In this document: positions 32,001-44,178 of the stretch, piece by piece
How positions within the stretch are numbered: the stretch's first letter is position 1
Layout: each line of letters opens with the position of its first letter
DNA from: Primulina eburnea
Taxonomy: Eukaryota; Streptophyta; Magnoliopsida; Lamiales; Gesneriaceae
Length of the DNA: 64,000 bases
Direction of reading: 5' to 3'
Assembly (NCBI RefSeq): GCF_022965805.1
Contig: NW_027331259.1
Coordinates: 682,001 to 746,000 of the forward strand
Program-made: the position numbers and the translations under genes
The notes under the pieces: model-generated
Seen by the model: only the letters and a program-made list of their open reading frames with translations
Database searches by the model: none
Told to the model about the DNA's origin: nothing

Positions 32001-33631
32001 TCGGGCTCGATTTCTGTACATCTACGGCATACACAAGGAACCCATCTGCTCCTTTCTGCAACAACTTATTCATAGTCAAAGCCGAAATCAAGGGAATCCG
32101 AGATCTGGAACCCTTTCCGTAGAATTTCCACTCTTCTGCCATTTCTGGTCTGAATCTGACAATCTTGTGGAAACAATCCACGGTGGCTCTGTACTTAGTT
32201 AACATGTCAATCCCAACAATGCAATCAAAATCATCTAACCCCAGTACTATACAATCTAGATAAATTTCATGACCCTCAAATTGTAAGATGCAATGTCTAA
32301 CCGTAGTCACAGCTATCAAACCACTTCCCAACGGAGAAGTAATAGACACTACATCCGACAAAGACTCAACAGGCAGGGAATGCAATAATGCAAATCGTTC
32401 TGAGATGAATGTATGCGATGCACCCGTATCTATCAATATATAAGCAGGATAACCGCAGAGAGAACAGTTACCTGCTATGACATCATCTGGGGCATCCTTT
32501 GCTTGCTCCTCTGTCAATGCAAACACCTGAGCCTGTTGTCGAGGAGGTTGACTCACGGTCTGGCTACCTCTGGCTCTGGGCTGTGTCTGTGCATGTGGTG
32601 GCTGAAAGGAGTGAACAGATGAAGCTTGTCTCTCAGGCTGAGCTACAGATGCAGATGACCCTGCACCTTGAAATCTCTGTGAGCTTCTCTGAGGACACAC
32701 TTTGGCGAAGTGCCCCTGTTGCCTACATATGTTGCATCTCCCTGTCACTCCCTGGCACTGTTCAGTCGCATGTTTACCCCCACAAGAACTGCAGTAGACA
32801 CATGTATACTTTGTATTCGGATCAAAACCACTCTGTCTGGATCCACTGGAGCTCGACAAACTGCTCCTAGGTCTTTTGAACTGCTTTCCTTTCGGTTTCA
32901 ACTGATCCTTCCGCCCGCTGCTACTACCACCGGTATCGAATCTAGGAGGAGGTTGTGCTGGAGGTAGTGGTGGTCTCGGACTCGGAGCAACATACGGAAC
33001 ACTCCGCTGCCTAAGCAATCCTGCTTCTGCTTCTTTGGCACGGTTCAATGCCTCAGCAAAATTGTTGGGTCTTCCAGTATTTACCAACGTAAAGATATCA
33101 GGATTTAAGCCGTTTATGAACTGATCTGCCACAGCCTCATCACTACCTGAAACATGAGGTGCAAAACGAAGCAAGGAAGAAAATTTAGCGACGTACTCTT
33201 CGATGTTCAATTGCCCTTGCCTCAAGTTTGCAAACTCAGCGCCTTTATCTTTACGGTAGGATATAGGAAAGAATCGCTGATAAAACTCTGTCTTGAACAT
33301 TTTCCTATGTAATCTCCGTGCCACGCTGTTCCAATGCTCTTTTGATATTCAACCACCAATTCTTAGCCACGTCTTGCAGTTGATGGCCAATGAGTTTCAC
33401 TCTTTTCTCATCACTGTATTGTAGAGACTCGAACAACATCTCGATATCCTCTAACCAGCTTTCAAATTCGATGGCGTTTTCTGTACCCCGTAAGGTAGGT
33501 GGTCTGAAGGACTGAAATCGTTTTAACAGAGTCTCCATGGGTGTAGCCGTAACGTCCATTGGATCCCCGGATGTGCTACCCTGTTCTGGTGCTATGGGTC
33601 GTAGAGGCACTGCTGCTCTTCTAGGAGGCAT
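29097..33631 (-). pseudogene. Gag-Pol of element E, two frame breaks
   Basis: Gag starts MPPRRAAVPLRP at 33631 and includes the WLEDIEMLFESLQYSDEKR segment. A break follows near 33310, where a stop replaces the expected Trp and the frame shifts. The main frame 33324-31387 carries the rest of Gag, zinc clusters ([10 protein letters not shown] and [14 protein letters not shown]), protease [10 protein letters not shown] and the RT up to FID. A one-base insertion near 31418 falls inside the FIDD active-site block. The frame 31433-29097 continues with the RT thumb, RNase H, integrase (D in SMDF, D in SDRDPRF, E in SERTIQ) and chromodomain-like tail. One integrase zinc ligand is changed: KYLNC where elements A and B have KCL.C or RCLNC. 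Otherwise it is well preserved. Confidence 0.93.
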
Positions 33632-33876
33632 GTATCTGATATTCAACAAATTAGTATACAAGCTATCCAAACTGTCTCAGCCCTCCTCTGATCATTTACC
33701 TCTGATCCAGAATCGGTTCTGATTCAGTCTTTACTAACACATGCTGTAATACAAGTCGGATAATCATACAACATGCAATAATGAAAGCAATAAATCATGC
33801 TAGCACATCATAAGACAAGGAAGAAGACTCGATCTACCCCGCTCATTCTGTCTTATCTCACTCTAAAGGATCTATC

Positions 33877-33888
33877 GCTCTGATACCA
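33877..33888 (-). other. Primer binding site of element E
   Basis: TGGTATCAGAGC on the element strand, five bases from the 5' LTR end at 33894. Confidence 0.92.
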
Positions 33889-34982
33889 CCTGTTGTGGGG
33901 ACCCGGGCTCTAACTCTTTCTTTGGGATTAAATGGATCATTAATATAAAAGTGGGTCAAATTTTTGCTTTACAACATTAATTCTAATGTATGTATACAAA
34001 CACAAGTTCTTTATTTATATTACAACATACAAACATATCTTGTTCTAGTACATTTGTCCAACTAGTGTTTAATACAAAAGAGCAAGTACAAATAGTCCAA
34101 ATCTACTAAAACAACCACTAGTCCTCTTCTGCGCCCGTAGTCTCCACGCTATATCAATCTCGTCTCTGTCTCGACCCAGATCCTGCCCCACCTGTTGTTA
34201 TGCACACATACAGACATAACAACAGCCGGAAACTCCGGTGAGAACAAATCCCAGTATAAACATGTATACATGCATATATTGTGGGGACCCGGACGCTAAT
34301 CAAGTTCTTAATCATATTTGGGACTAATTAATCAATTATAAAACAGGGTCTAATTTTTTTTTTCAAATACAAAGCGGAAACGTAATGTAATTTACTCAAA
34401 TTACATATTAAACATGAATATACATCTCAGTATAAAAGTACAAGTCATGTACAACATACATTTATTCAACTAGGGTTTAACAACTAATATCAAGTGTCTA
34501 ACCCTATCTCTACCAAGTCCGGAATCACCACGCTAAACTCGTCATCTCTCATCCTCTTCTTGACCCTGATCCAGCCCCACCTGTTGTCATGCACACATAC
34601 AAAACAAGACAACAGCCGGATAACTCGGTGAGATATAAATATCCCAGTATAAACAATGTAAACATGCAATCATATAAAAGCATATACGAAAGCATATATA
34701 AGCCATATTCTTAACCTGTATCAAATCAGAATACATAAATCAATATCAAACATTCAATAATCATGAATGGCATATACAATGTAAATCAACAGGTCATATC
34801 AGATTCAACTCAACCGACGCGTCGTCATCAGACTCGACTCCACTGACGCGTCGTCTCAGACTCGACTCAACTCTATCCTAGGGATCCCGATGTCTGGATA
34901 TAGGAATTATATCGAATCTCAGTCGATAGGAATGAATCAATCCCTAAACGGCATCGATATAATTAATATCTCCAGTGTCTGG

Positions 34983-35292
34983 GCGAATCAGCCGCAGAAT
35001 TGACGACTCAGTCAATAACCTGACGAATCAGCCAGTAATTAGGCGAATCAGCCAATAACCAGACGAATCAGCCTGTAATTAAGCGAATCAGCTTAGGTTT
35101 AGACGAATCAGTCTATGACCCGACGAATCAACCGGTGACTAGGCGAATCAGCCTATAATAAGACGAATCAGTCAATAACCCGACGAATCAGCCGGTGACT
35201 AGGCGAATCAGCCTCTGACTCAACGACTCAGTAATCAATACATACAGTCACTATCTAAGCAAATCAGTCAATGACTAGCGAATCAGCAGTCA
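34983..35292 (-). repeat. Serial GAATCA-loop hairpins, 3' LTR of F
   Basis: About 13 units 17-20 bp apart around CGAATCAG or CGACTCAG. On the + strand, arms pair around a constant GAATCA/GACTCA: AGGC/GCCT, AAGC/GCTT, TAGAC/GTCTA, ATTGAC/GTCAAT. Some units are imperfect. About 1 kb after the TATA run, so in the transcribed R/U5 leader. Confidence 0.8.
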
Positions 35293-36052
35293 TTACATGC
35301 AGTAGCTATAAATCAATAGGCTACAAATGTCAATCTTATCACACAGTAGCTATAAATCAATAAACTATAATCATAAGTCTGATTAATTGCAAATATCAAT
35401 GCAATAAGTAAAAGTATGTGATTTAGGGAAACTCGAGTCAAACCTCACTCGAGTTGTGCAATCCCAACTCAACATTAATTTATACCTTTCTTTCTGATAT
35501 TCTGGCTCTGTCGAAGTCTCGAACTCAAAACCTGTCACTATCGATCTGACAAGAACAATATCGAGGAGTATAATATCAATACACCACTCGAATCAAATCT
35601 GTTCTGCTCAATACTTAACTTACTTCAATATCGATGGCATAACGGTATAATATCCATATACCCAACCATACCATATCAATCAGATATTAATTCTAATATC
35701 TCCTACTCAATAACAACTCAATTCTGATATCAACTCGAGTCCAAAACTACTCCGAAAATCATAACAATTCCATAATCAGTCCGTTTCTTAATCTGACTTC
35801 GATTCTATGATGTCTACTATGTCAAGCACAACATATATGAGTTCCATTCAATTCTGACAATATCATAATTTCAAAGCATGTCAAAACGTCGTAAAACTTA
35901 CGTCCAGTTGTAGCCTACGTCGCTAGGAACTCGATATCGAAGTCGGATTCAAAATCAGACGGACGGATTTCTCGAAAAAGGCGTAAGGATTTTCTCCTTT
36001 CTTCTTCAGACCCTTTTCAATTTCTGCTGAATGATTTTCGAAGGAATTATCA

Positions 36053-36063
36053 TCTATATATAT
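36053..36063 (-). promoter_or_regulatory. TATA run of LTR F
   Basis: ATATATATAGA on the element strand, just downstream of the CCGCGGGTGCGG array. Confidence 0.6.
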
Positions 36064-36111
36064 CAGTGCATGCATGTCATGAGGTGTCCTCATTTTCGCA
36101 CAACACGTCGC

Positions 36112-36345
36112 ACCGCGAGTGCGGTAGGTGTAAGACCGCGGGTGCGCTCATGGTTCGACAATCTTATCTTTTCTGAAATTGCATGACCGCAGGTGCGGTA
36201 CATGTCAAGACCGCGGGTGCGGTACTGCACCGCGGGGGCGGTCCCTGTTAACACCGCGGTTGCGGTGAGGCTTCGGCCTCCTCTTCACAATTTCATTAAT
36301 ATCGACCGCGGGTGCGGTCCTTCTTCAACTGCAGGTGCGGTCTCG
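36112..36345 (-). repeat. Array of 8 ACCGCGGGTGCGGT motifs in U3 (F, 3' LTR)
   Basis: Eight copies, with outer bases C/G or G/C in pairs in several. It is the reverse complement of the motif in LTR B. Three copies are altered at CpG or neighbouring positions compared with the 5' LTR copy at 43944-44178. Confidence 0.9.
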
Positions 36346-36479
36346 CTTCGCATGCCCTCTTACACAATCTCATTTTATCAACTTAAAATCTTGGCATTAC
36401 TTTTCTCCAGCTAATCCATTCTGTCTATAATCATTTCAGATTAATCTCAAATTACTGTAATAACATCTCGGGCCTTACA

Positions 36480-36494
36480 TTTCTCCCCCTCTTA
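36480..36494 (-). other. Polypurine tract of element F
   Basis: CTAAGAGGGGGAGAA on the element strand, next to the 3' LTR. Confidence 0.88.
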
Positions 36495-38278
36495 GATCTG
36501 AGTTCGTCCTCGAACTCGCAAGTAATCGATTCAGATTATCAGAAGAAATGTATACAGAGTTTAAATTAAAAACTCATCTCAATGAATCTGTTCTGAAATT
36601 CCAATCTCATATCAAATTCTATCTCTACAACTAGCTCTGATAAAGTCAATCTCGCAACACTGGCTATACATCATCCGTATATGCCAATCTGCAATCTATA
36701 ACAAAACAATACCATCTGTAGTTGTTATCCTATCTGTTTATCCCAATCGAGAACATAATCAATCTTCATCTTCAATTACCCATCGTTATTATCCAACGTT
36801 GGTTTCTTAAATCTGTTCATTCTGAACTATCTTGATAGCTACTGTCATACAATCAATCATGTCATGACAATAATCTATATAAACTAGTACTAACATCCAG
36901 TACCAAAGCTCTACATTTATCTGTCAATATCTGATAATATACTCTGACTATCTGTCAATCTGTAATAAATCTGCACAAGAGAGCTTATGATATAATCTAT
37001 CACAAGTACAACTCCGTCAAAATCACAATCTGATATCATCTAATTCTTGCATTCTCGTCAATCTGACTATTTCTTTGACATTGATCTATGTCATCTGGTT
37101 CTGTTTGTACGTAATCTGGTACAAACTGATAGATATAGATTGAATAATCTGTCAATCATAATCATATCATATCATCATCTAAAGAAAAGGCGGTAATTTC
37201 ATTACGAAAGCCATAGAAATGTACTCCCATTTCTATTCAGAACTATACAAAATCTGTAATAATCTTCTGATTTCTATCTTTCTATCTTTTCTGTTAGCAA
37301 TTTAGACATATCAGTACAATTTCTGCCAACATTTCAATACAATTCTGTTATAACTGATCTCATCTGTCTATATCACCACTATCTGTTCGAATATAATACA
37401 GTCTCAGTCATCAGACTGAACACTGAATCCATGACTGTAAGCTTCTAACAATATCTGTTCTTTCTGATTGGAACTATTTGATATACACAAATCAGTTAAT
37501 AACATAAAGTAAAGAGGAAATACCTACCTGGTATTCGGCTCTGACTATCACTATCAATCTTTGCTGTACAATTCTGACACATCTGACATCACAGAATAAT
37601 CAATCTCATACAAAATACAAAATCACGTATCTGTTACTCTTATCGACACTCTGTTCTGACTATCGATATTGAGTTCTAAATATTCTAATCAGCTTTTTAA
37701 ACTGCTATCGATTCGAAATCAACTCTGGTTCGGACTGTACAATATAATCTCCATTGTCTATAATCTGTCTCAAGCACATATTCAGAATAACATCAATATT
37801 CAATCAGATTCAAAACATATTAAACTCATAAACCGCAACTGTCTAATACTGATGTCAACCTCAGCTGACTAATCACGGTTTAATTCCGTGAAAATCAACG
37901 AATATATCATCTTCAGATATAACACATCCTGAATGCAATCTGTCTCAACCAGGATGTACTATATCAACAGGTTCTCATATCAGTTCAAGACTAAAATCAA
38001 TCTCTCTGATTGAAATTAGGTCTGAAATCTTATCTGGGAAAACATCAAGAACTTTCTTATCATTGGTAAATCAGCCTATGATAGACTCAACTTCAGTAAA
38101 TCAACTGAATACATAAGGAGTCACTCTGCTCCTTTCTGTAATAATCGAGTCATAGCTAGTACGAATATTAAAGGAATTCTCAGTCTAGAATTCTTATCGT
38201 ACAATATTCATTTCTTGATCATCTCAGGTCTGATTCTTACCATCTTCTGGAATCAATCTAAGGTAGCTTCGTACTTGA
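36495..38278 (-). pseudogene. Degenerate pol remnant of element F
   Basis: 1.8 kb without a long frame and low in G. A patch around 37190-37250 still aligns with the integrase region of element E that encodes TKLP / MDF / EWKWDH-type sequence. No RT or RNase H block is recognisable. An intact pol of this family needs about 3.9 kb, so large parts are deleted or eroded. Confidence 0.7.
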
Positions 38279-38575
38279 TCAGCATATCAATATCAGTAAT
38301 GCAGTTCTAAAATCATAGAACACCAGTACAATACCATCTACCACACAATCTAACTCGATCTCATTCTCATCCGACTGTAGTATACAAGATCTAACAGAAA
38401 TCACTGGTACAAGATCTTTTCTCAAGGAAAGAAACACTACTACAGTAAATAGGGACTCAACAGATAATGCATGCATCAATGCAAATCTCTCAGAAATAAA
38501 AGTATGTGAAGCACCGGTATCCCTCAATACATATGCAGGAAAATCAAACAAATCAGTTACCTGCAACATCATCAT
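38279..38575 (-). pseudogene. Protease remnant of element F
   Basis: Contains [20 protein letters not shown], the aspartic protease active site (DTG) of the same family as E. The sequence afterwards drifts out of similarity before the usual IVGIDML block. Confidence 0.8.
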
Positions 38576-38585
38576 CTGGTGCTTC

Positions 38586-39662
38586 CTAAGCCTGTTCCTC
38601 GGTCAAAGCAAATACTCTGGCCTGCTGTCTAGGAGGCTGGCCAACTGTCTGGCTTCCTCCTGGCCTCTGCTGTGACTGAGATGGTGCTGGCTGAAATGAA
38701 GGAACAGCAGCTGATCGTCTACTCCACTGTGCCGCTGATCCAGATGGTTCGGCTCCCTGGGATCTTTGGGAACCCCTCTGTGGACATACTCTGGCAAAAT
38801 GTCCCTGTTGCTTGCAGAAGTGGCAGCTACCAAGTACTCCTTGGCATTGTTCAGTGGAATGTCTCCCTCCACAATATCCGCAGTACACTCCCGTATAACT
38901 CTACTGAGAACCACTAGAGCTAGAAGAACTGCCGCCAGACTTCTTAAATTGCTTTCCTCTAGCTTTCAGAAAATCTTTCGTTCCACCACTGCTACTACCA
39001 CTCTCGAATCGGGGAAGTGGTTGTTGTGGTCTCGACACTGGAGGAACAAATTCAGCTCCTCTCTGTCTTATCAGGCCTGCTTCAGCGCCCTTTGCTCTAT
39101 TCATGGCATCAGCAAAGTTATTGGGTCGCCCTGTGTTCACCAATGTAAATATATCGGGATTCAAGCCATTGATAAATTGATCGGCAACGGCTTCGTCATT
39201 TTCGGACACATGTGGAGCAAACTTCAACAAGGTAGAGAACTTGGTCACATATTCTTCAATGTTCAGCTGACCCTGTCTCAAATTGGCAAACTCCGCCCCT
39301 TTGTCCTTTCTGTACGATATTGGGAAAAATCTCTGATAAAATTCAGTTTTAAATACATCCCAAGTAATAATCGTACCTCGTTGCTCCAAGGCCCTCTTCA
39401 TTGTAACCCACCAGCTTTGTGCAACATCCAGCAACTGGTGCCCAATCAATTTAATCCGGCGCTCATCACTGTACTCCAGTGAATCAAACAGCAACTCAAT
39501 GCTTCCTAACCAACTCTCACACTCGACTGATGTCTCAGTACCTTTCAGAGTGGGTGGTTTGAACGACTGAAACCTCTTCAGCAAGGTTTCCATTGGAGTC
39601 GGTGTTACATCCATTGGAGGATTCGATGTACTACCCTGTTCTGGGATTCGTCTAGGAGGCAT
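38586..39662 (-). pseudogene. Gag of element F (stop and frameshift before the zinc knuckle)
   Basis: MPPRRIPEQGSTSNPPMDVT start at 39662, full Gag core ([41 protein letters not shown]), then a stop after a serine-rich stretch at 38901. The next frame segment (38888-38586) holds CGYCGGRHSTEQC and CHFCKQQGHFARVC (C-X2-C-X4-H-X4-C), ending [10 protein letters not shown]. The Gag core is close to E and could still be made as a truncated protein. Confidence 0.88.
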
Positions 39663-39933
39663 ATCTGAAACTCAAAAGGATTAGTAATCCAATCCAACAC
39701 ATCTGTTTCAATTCAGTCTCTCCTCCCGATCATCTTACTGCTGATCGAGAATCAATTCAGATTCGTTCCCAATAATACATATTACAAAATCAAATCAGAT
39801 AAGTCAAGTAACATGTATTATATAACGCAGCAAGTCATGCTAGCAATCACAAGCAAGGAAAGAAAACTCAATCTACCCCGCTCACTAGCCTCTTCTATCT
39901 CAATCTCAAGAATCTACAGTTCTGGTACCTACA

Positions 39934-39945
39934 GCTCTGATACCA
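39934..39945 (-). other. Primer binding site of element F
   Basis: TGGTATCAGAGC on the element strand, five bases from the 5' LTR. Confidence 0.92.
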
Positions 39946-40352
39946 CCTGTTGTGGGGACCCGGACGCTAATCAAGTTCTTAATCATATTTGGGACTAATT
40001 AATCAATTATAAAACAGGGTCTAATTTTTTTTTCAAATACAAAGCGGAAACGTAATGTAATTTACTCAAATTACATATTAAACATGAATATACATCTCAG
40101 TATAAAAGTACAAGTCATGTACAACATACATTTATTCAACTAGGGTTTAACAACTAATATCAAGTGTCTAACCCTAACTCTACCAAGTCCGGAATCACCA
40201 CGCTAAACTCGTCATCTCTCATCCTCTTCTTGACCCTGATCCAGCCCCACCTGTTGTCATGCACACATACAAAACAAGACAACAGCCGGATAACTCCGGT
40301 GAGATATAAATATCTCAGTATAAACAATGTAAACATGCAATCATATAAAAGC

Positions 40353-42145
40353 GACCCGGGCTCTAATTCTTTATCTTGGGATTAAATGGATCAATAACAT
40401 AAAAGTGGGTCAAATTTTCGCTTTTTACATTAACTCAAATGTAACTAAACAACATCAGTTCTTTATTTATTTTACAACATGCAAACATAATATACAAACA
40501 TAGGATACAACATTTCTTGTTTTAATCCATCCTCTGTAACTAGTAGTGAAATACAGTACAAGATAAAAGTAACTCTACTAGTCCATCTGCTAGGCCCGTG
40601 ATCACCACGCTATGTCCATCGCTCATCTCTGTCGTGACCCAGATCCTGCCCCACCTGTTGTTATGCACACATACAGACATAACAACAGCCGGAAAACCGG
40701 TGAGAACAAATCCCAGTATAAACATGTATACATGCAATACAACAATCTAAAACATGAAACATGCTAATATGAATGTCATTCATATATAATCATGCAATGC
40801 GAGTCTAATCATGTCTAGATGCGACTCGACTAAAACTCTAGGGATCCCGTTGTGAATAAGACGTCACTGTCTGTCACCTACCCTACCAATCGTGGTGCTG
40901 TACGTCTTATTCCTAGATTTCGGCCTGATCTGTATCCGCGTCTACAATAGGGGCGGTGATCTTCCCCTAAGCTGTGATATCGCCGAACATCTAGTAGTCT
41001 GCCTGATCTCCAGACTTCCCTATCTTAATGCATGAATACACAATCTGTAAACAAGCATAATGCAATGCTACATGATCTGTAAACATAGCATAGAAAGATC
41101 TGCATATAAGTTCTATAAACAAATCTATAATAATCATAATCATATCAAGGTATGAACAATAAAACAAGTATGTGATTTTGGTTGGGAAACTCAAATGTGA
41201 TCTTATTTGAGTCGTGATTCCCCAAACAAAACATGTACTATACCTTTCGTCGTACAATTGCTGTCACGGTTGACAATACGAATCTGAAATGGAAATGTTG
41301 ATACAAAATCTATCAATCTCTTATCTAATCACATATATCCAAGTCACTACGTGATCTTGATACAATTTGCCGGCATAACGACGTATATTCTTAATACCGG
41401 TCAATCCCAATCTCAACAAATATCAACACTATATTATCCTCAACTCATACTCAAATCATATGCATAACACCATAGTCAAAATCGATATCTCTTATTCCTA
41501 ACCATTCTGAAATTCATAAAAATTGCATATGATATCTGTTCTTCGATCTGTTTACGAATATTTCATGCTCAATACGTCAAGAACATAATATAACTATCAT
41601 ATTCCAATTCCTCTAACATCTAAATCTCGAAACATGCTGAAATTAAGTGAAACTTACATCACTTTGTAGCTTTCAAAGCAAGGAACACAATTCTTAACTC
41701 GGAATATGATTTGGATGGCTAAATCGTAAGATATCTAACTTTGAAGCTTGAAAGCCTTTAGAAGTTTTCGGTTCTGCCTGCTGGAAATGAAGAAGAAGAT
41801 GATTCAGCTCGAATTCATATATATACTATGCCATGTGTCACGCTGAGAACAAAGGTGGATTTCTCGGAGGTATCACCGCGGGTGCGGTAATGTAAGGAGC
41901 GCGGGTGCGCGATGGCTTCGGCAGAACTTTTAGTTTTTCCAAGTGATGACCGCGGGTGCGGTCATGTAACTACCGCGGGTGCGGTCTCAGCACCGCGGGT
42001 GCGGTCTAGTTCTACCGCGGGTGCGGTGTGGGTACGGGAATGTTACAAATTTCTGCTCATTGCACCGCGGGTGCGGTGCTTGCCAGACCGCGGGTGCGGT
42101 CTTGCACATCTAAAATTCCATATTTTCCCGCATCATTTCGCCCCG
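40353..42145 (-). repeat. LTR fragment G, trimmed at both ends
   Basis: Similar in layout to LTRs B and E (GACCCGGGCTCTAA at one side, same leader landmarks) but lacking the terminal bases at both sides. It has its own TATA run (41815-41827), a CCGCGGGTGCGG array (41873-42105) and hairpins AGTCTG...CAGACT (40996-41016) and AGGGG...CCCCT (40949-40968). Confidence 0.85.
41873..42105 (-). repeat. Array of 8 ACCGCGGGTGCGGT motifs in LTR piece G
   Basis: Eight well-preserved copies. One has arms changed on both sides (GAGCGC GGGT GCGCGA) while the GGGT centre is kept. Confidence 0.9.
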
Positions 42146-42814
42146 TTTGGGACTAATTAATCAATTATAAAACAGGGTCTAAATTTTTTTTTTAAAAATA
42201 CACAGCGGAAACGTAATGTAATTTACTCAAATTACATATTAAACATGAACATACATCTCAGTATAAAAGTACAAGTCCAGTACAACAGATATTTATTCAA
42301 CTAGGGTTTAACAGCTAATATCAAGTGTCTAACCCTATCTCTACCAAGTCCGGAATCACCACGCTAAACTCGTCAGCTCTCATCCTCTTCTTGACCCTGA
42401 TCCAGCCCCACCTGTTGTCATGCACACATACAAAACAAGACAACAGCCGGATAACTCCGGTGAGATATAAATATCCCAGGATAAACAATGTAAACATGCA
42501 ATCATATAAAAGCATATACGAAAGCATATATAAGACATATTCTTAACCTGTATCAAATCAGAATACATAAATCAATATCAAACATTCAATAATCATGAAT
42601 GGCATAAACAATGTAAATCAACAGGTCATATCAGACTCAACTCAACCGACGCGTCGTCATCAGACTCGACTCCACTGACGCGTCGTCTCAGACTCGACTC
42701 AACTCTATCCTAGGGATCCCGATGTCTGGATATAGTAATTATATCGAATCTCAGTCGATAGGAATGAATCAATCCCTAAACGGCATCGATATAATTAATA
42801 TCTCCAGTGTCTGG

Positions 42815-43125
42815 GCGAATCAGCCGCAGAATTGACGACTCAGTCAATAACCTGACGAATCAGCCAGTAATTAGGCGAATCAGCCAATAACCAGACGAAT
42901 CAGCCTGTAATTAAGCGAATCAGCTTAGGTTTAGACGAATCAGTCTATGACCCGACGAATCAGCCGGTGACTAGGCGAATCAGCCTATAATAAGACGAAT
43001 CAGTCAATAACCCGACGAATCAGCCGGTGACTAGGCGAATCAGCCTCTGACTCAACGACTCAGTAATCAATACATACAGTCACTATCTAAGCAAATCAGT
43101 CAATGACTAGCGAATCAGCAGTCAT
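42815..43125 (-). repeat. Serial GAATCA-loop hairpins, 5' LTR of F
   Basis: Counterpart of 34983-35292. One unit differs between copies (CAACCGG there, CAGCCGG here). Confidence 0.8.
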
Positions 43126-43943
43126 TACATGAAGTAGCTATAAATCAATAGGCTACAAATGTCAATCTTATCACACAGTAGCTATAAATCAATATACTAT
43201 AATCATAAGTCTGATTAATTTCAAATATCAATGCAATAAGTAAAAGTATGTGATTTAGGGAAACTCGAGTCAAACCTCACTCGAGTTGTGCAATCCCAAC
43301 TCAACATTAATTTATACCTTTCTTTCTGATATTCTGGCTCTGTCGAAGTCTCGAACTCAAAACCTGTCACTATCGATCTGACAAGAACAATATCGAGGAG
43401 TATAATATCAATACACCACTCGAATCAAATCTGTTCTGCTCAATACTTAACTTACTTCAATATCGATGGTATAACGGTATAATATCCATATACCCAACCA
43501 TACCATATCAATCAGATATTAATTCTAATATCTCCTACTCAATAACAACTCAATTCTGATATCAACTCGAGTCCAAAACTACTCCGAAAATCATAACAAT
43601 TCCATAATCAGTCCGTTTCTTAATCTGACTTCGATTCTATGATGTCTACTATGTCAAGCACAACATATATGAGTTCCATTCAATTCTGACAATATCATAA
43701 TTTCAAAGCATGTCAAAACGTAGTAAAACTTACGTCCAGTTGTAGCCTACGTCGCTAGGAACTCGATATCGAAGTCGGATTCAAAATCAGACGGACGGAT
43801 TTCTCGAAAAAGGCGTAAGGATTTTCTCCTTTCTTCTTCAGACCCTTTTCAATTTCTGCTGAATGATTTTCGAAGGAATTATCATCTATATATATCAGTG
43901 CATGCATGTCATGAGGTGTCCTCATTTTTTCACAACACGTCGC

Positions 43944-44178
43944 ACCGCGGGTGCGGTAGGTGTAAGACCGCGGGTGCGCTCATGGTTCGACAATCTTATC
44001 TTTTCTGAAATTGCATGACCGCGGGTGCGGTACATGTCAAGACCGCGGGTGCGGTACTGCACCGCGGGGGCGGTCCCTGTTAACACCGCGGGTGCGGTGA
44101 GGCTTCGGCCTCCTCTTCACAATTTCATTAATATCGACCGCGGGTGCGGTCCTTCTTCAACTGCAGGTGCGGTCTCGC
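43944..44178 (-). repeat. ACCGCGGGTGCGGT motif array, 5' LTR of F
   Basis: Counterpart of 36112-36345, with more copies matching the consensus exactly. Confidence 0.9.

Larger units (their letters stand above)
34280..36479 (-). repeat. 3' LTR of element F
   Basis: 2200 bp, element-strand TGTAAGGCCCGAG...GGGTCCCCACA. It contains the CCGCGGGTGCGG array (36112-36345), a TATA run (36053-36063) and the GAATCA-loop hairpin array (34983-35292). Confidence 0.93.

Noticed and set aside
36480..38278. Possible hidden gene in the ORF-poor interior of F
   Set aside because: Only decayed pol with a recognisable integrase scrap; no frame long enough and no other motif.
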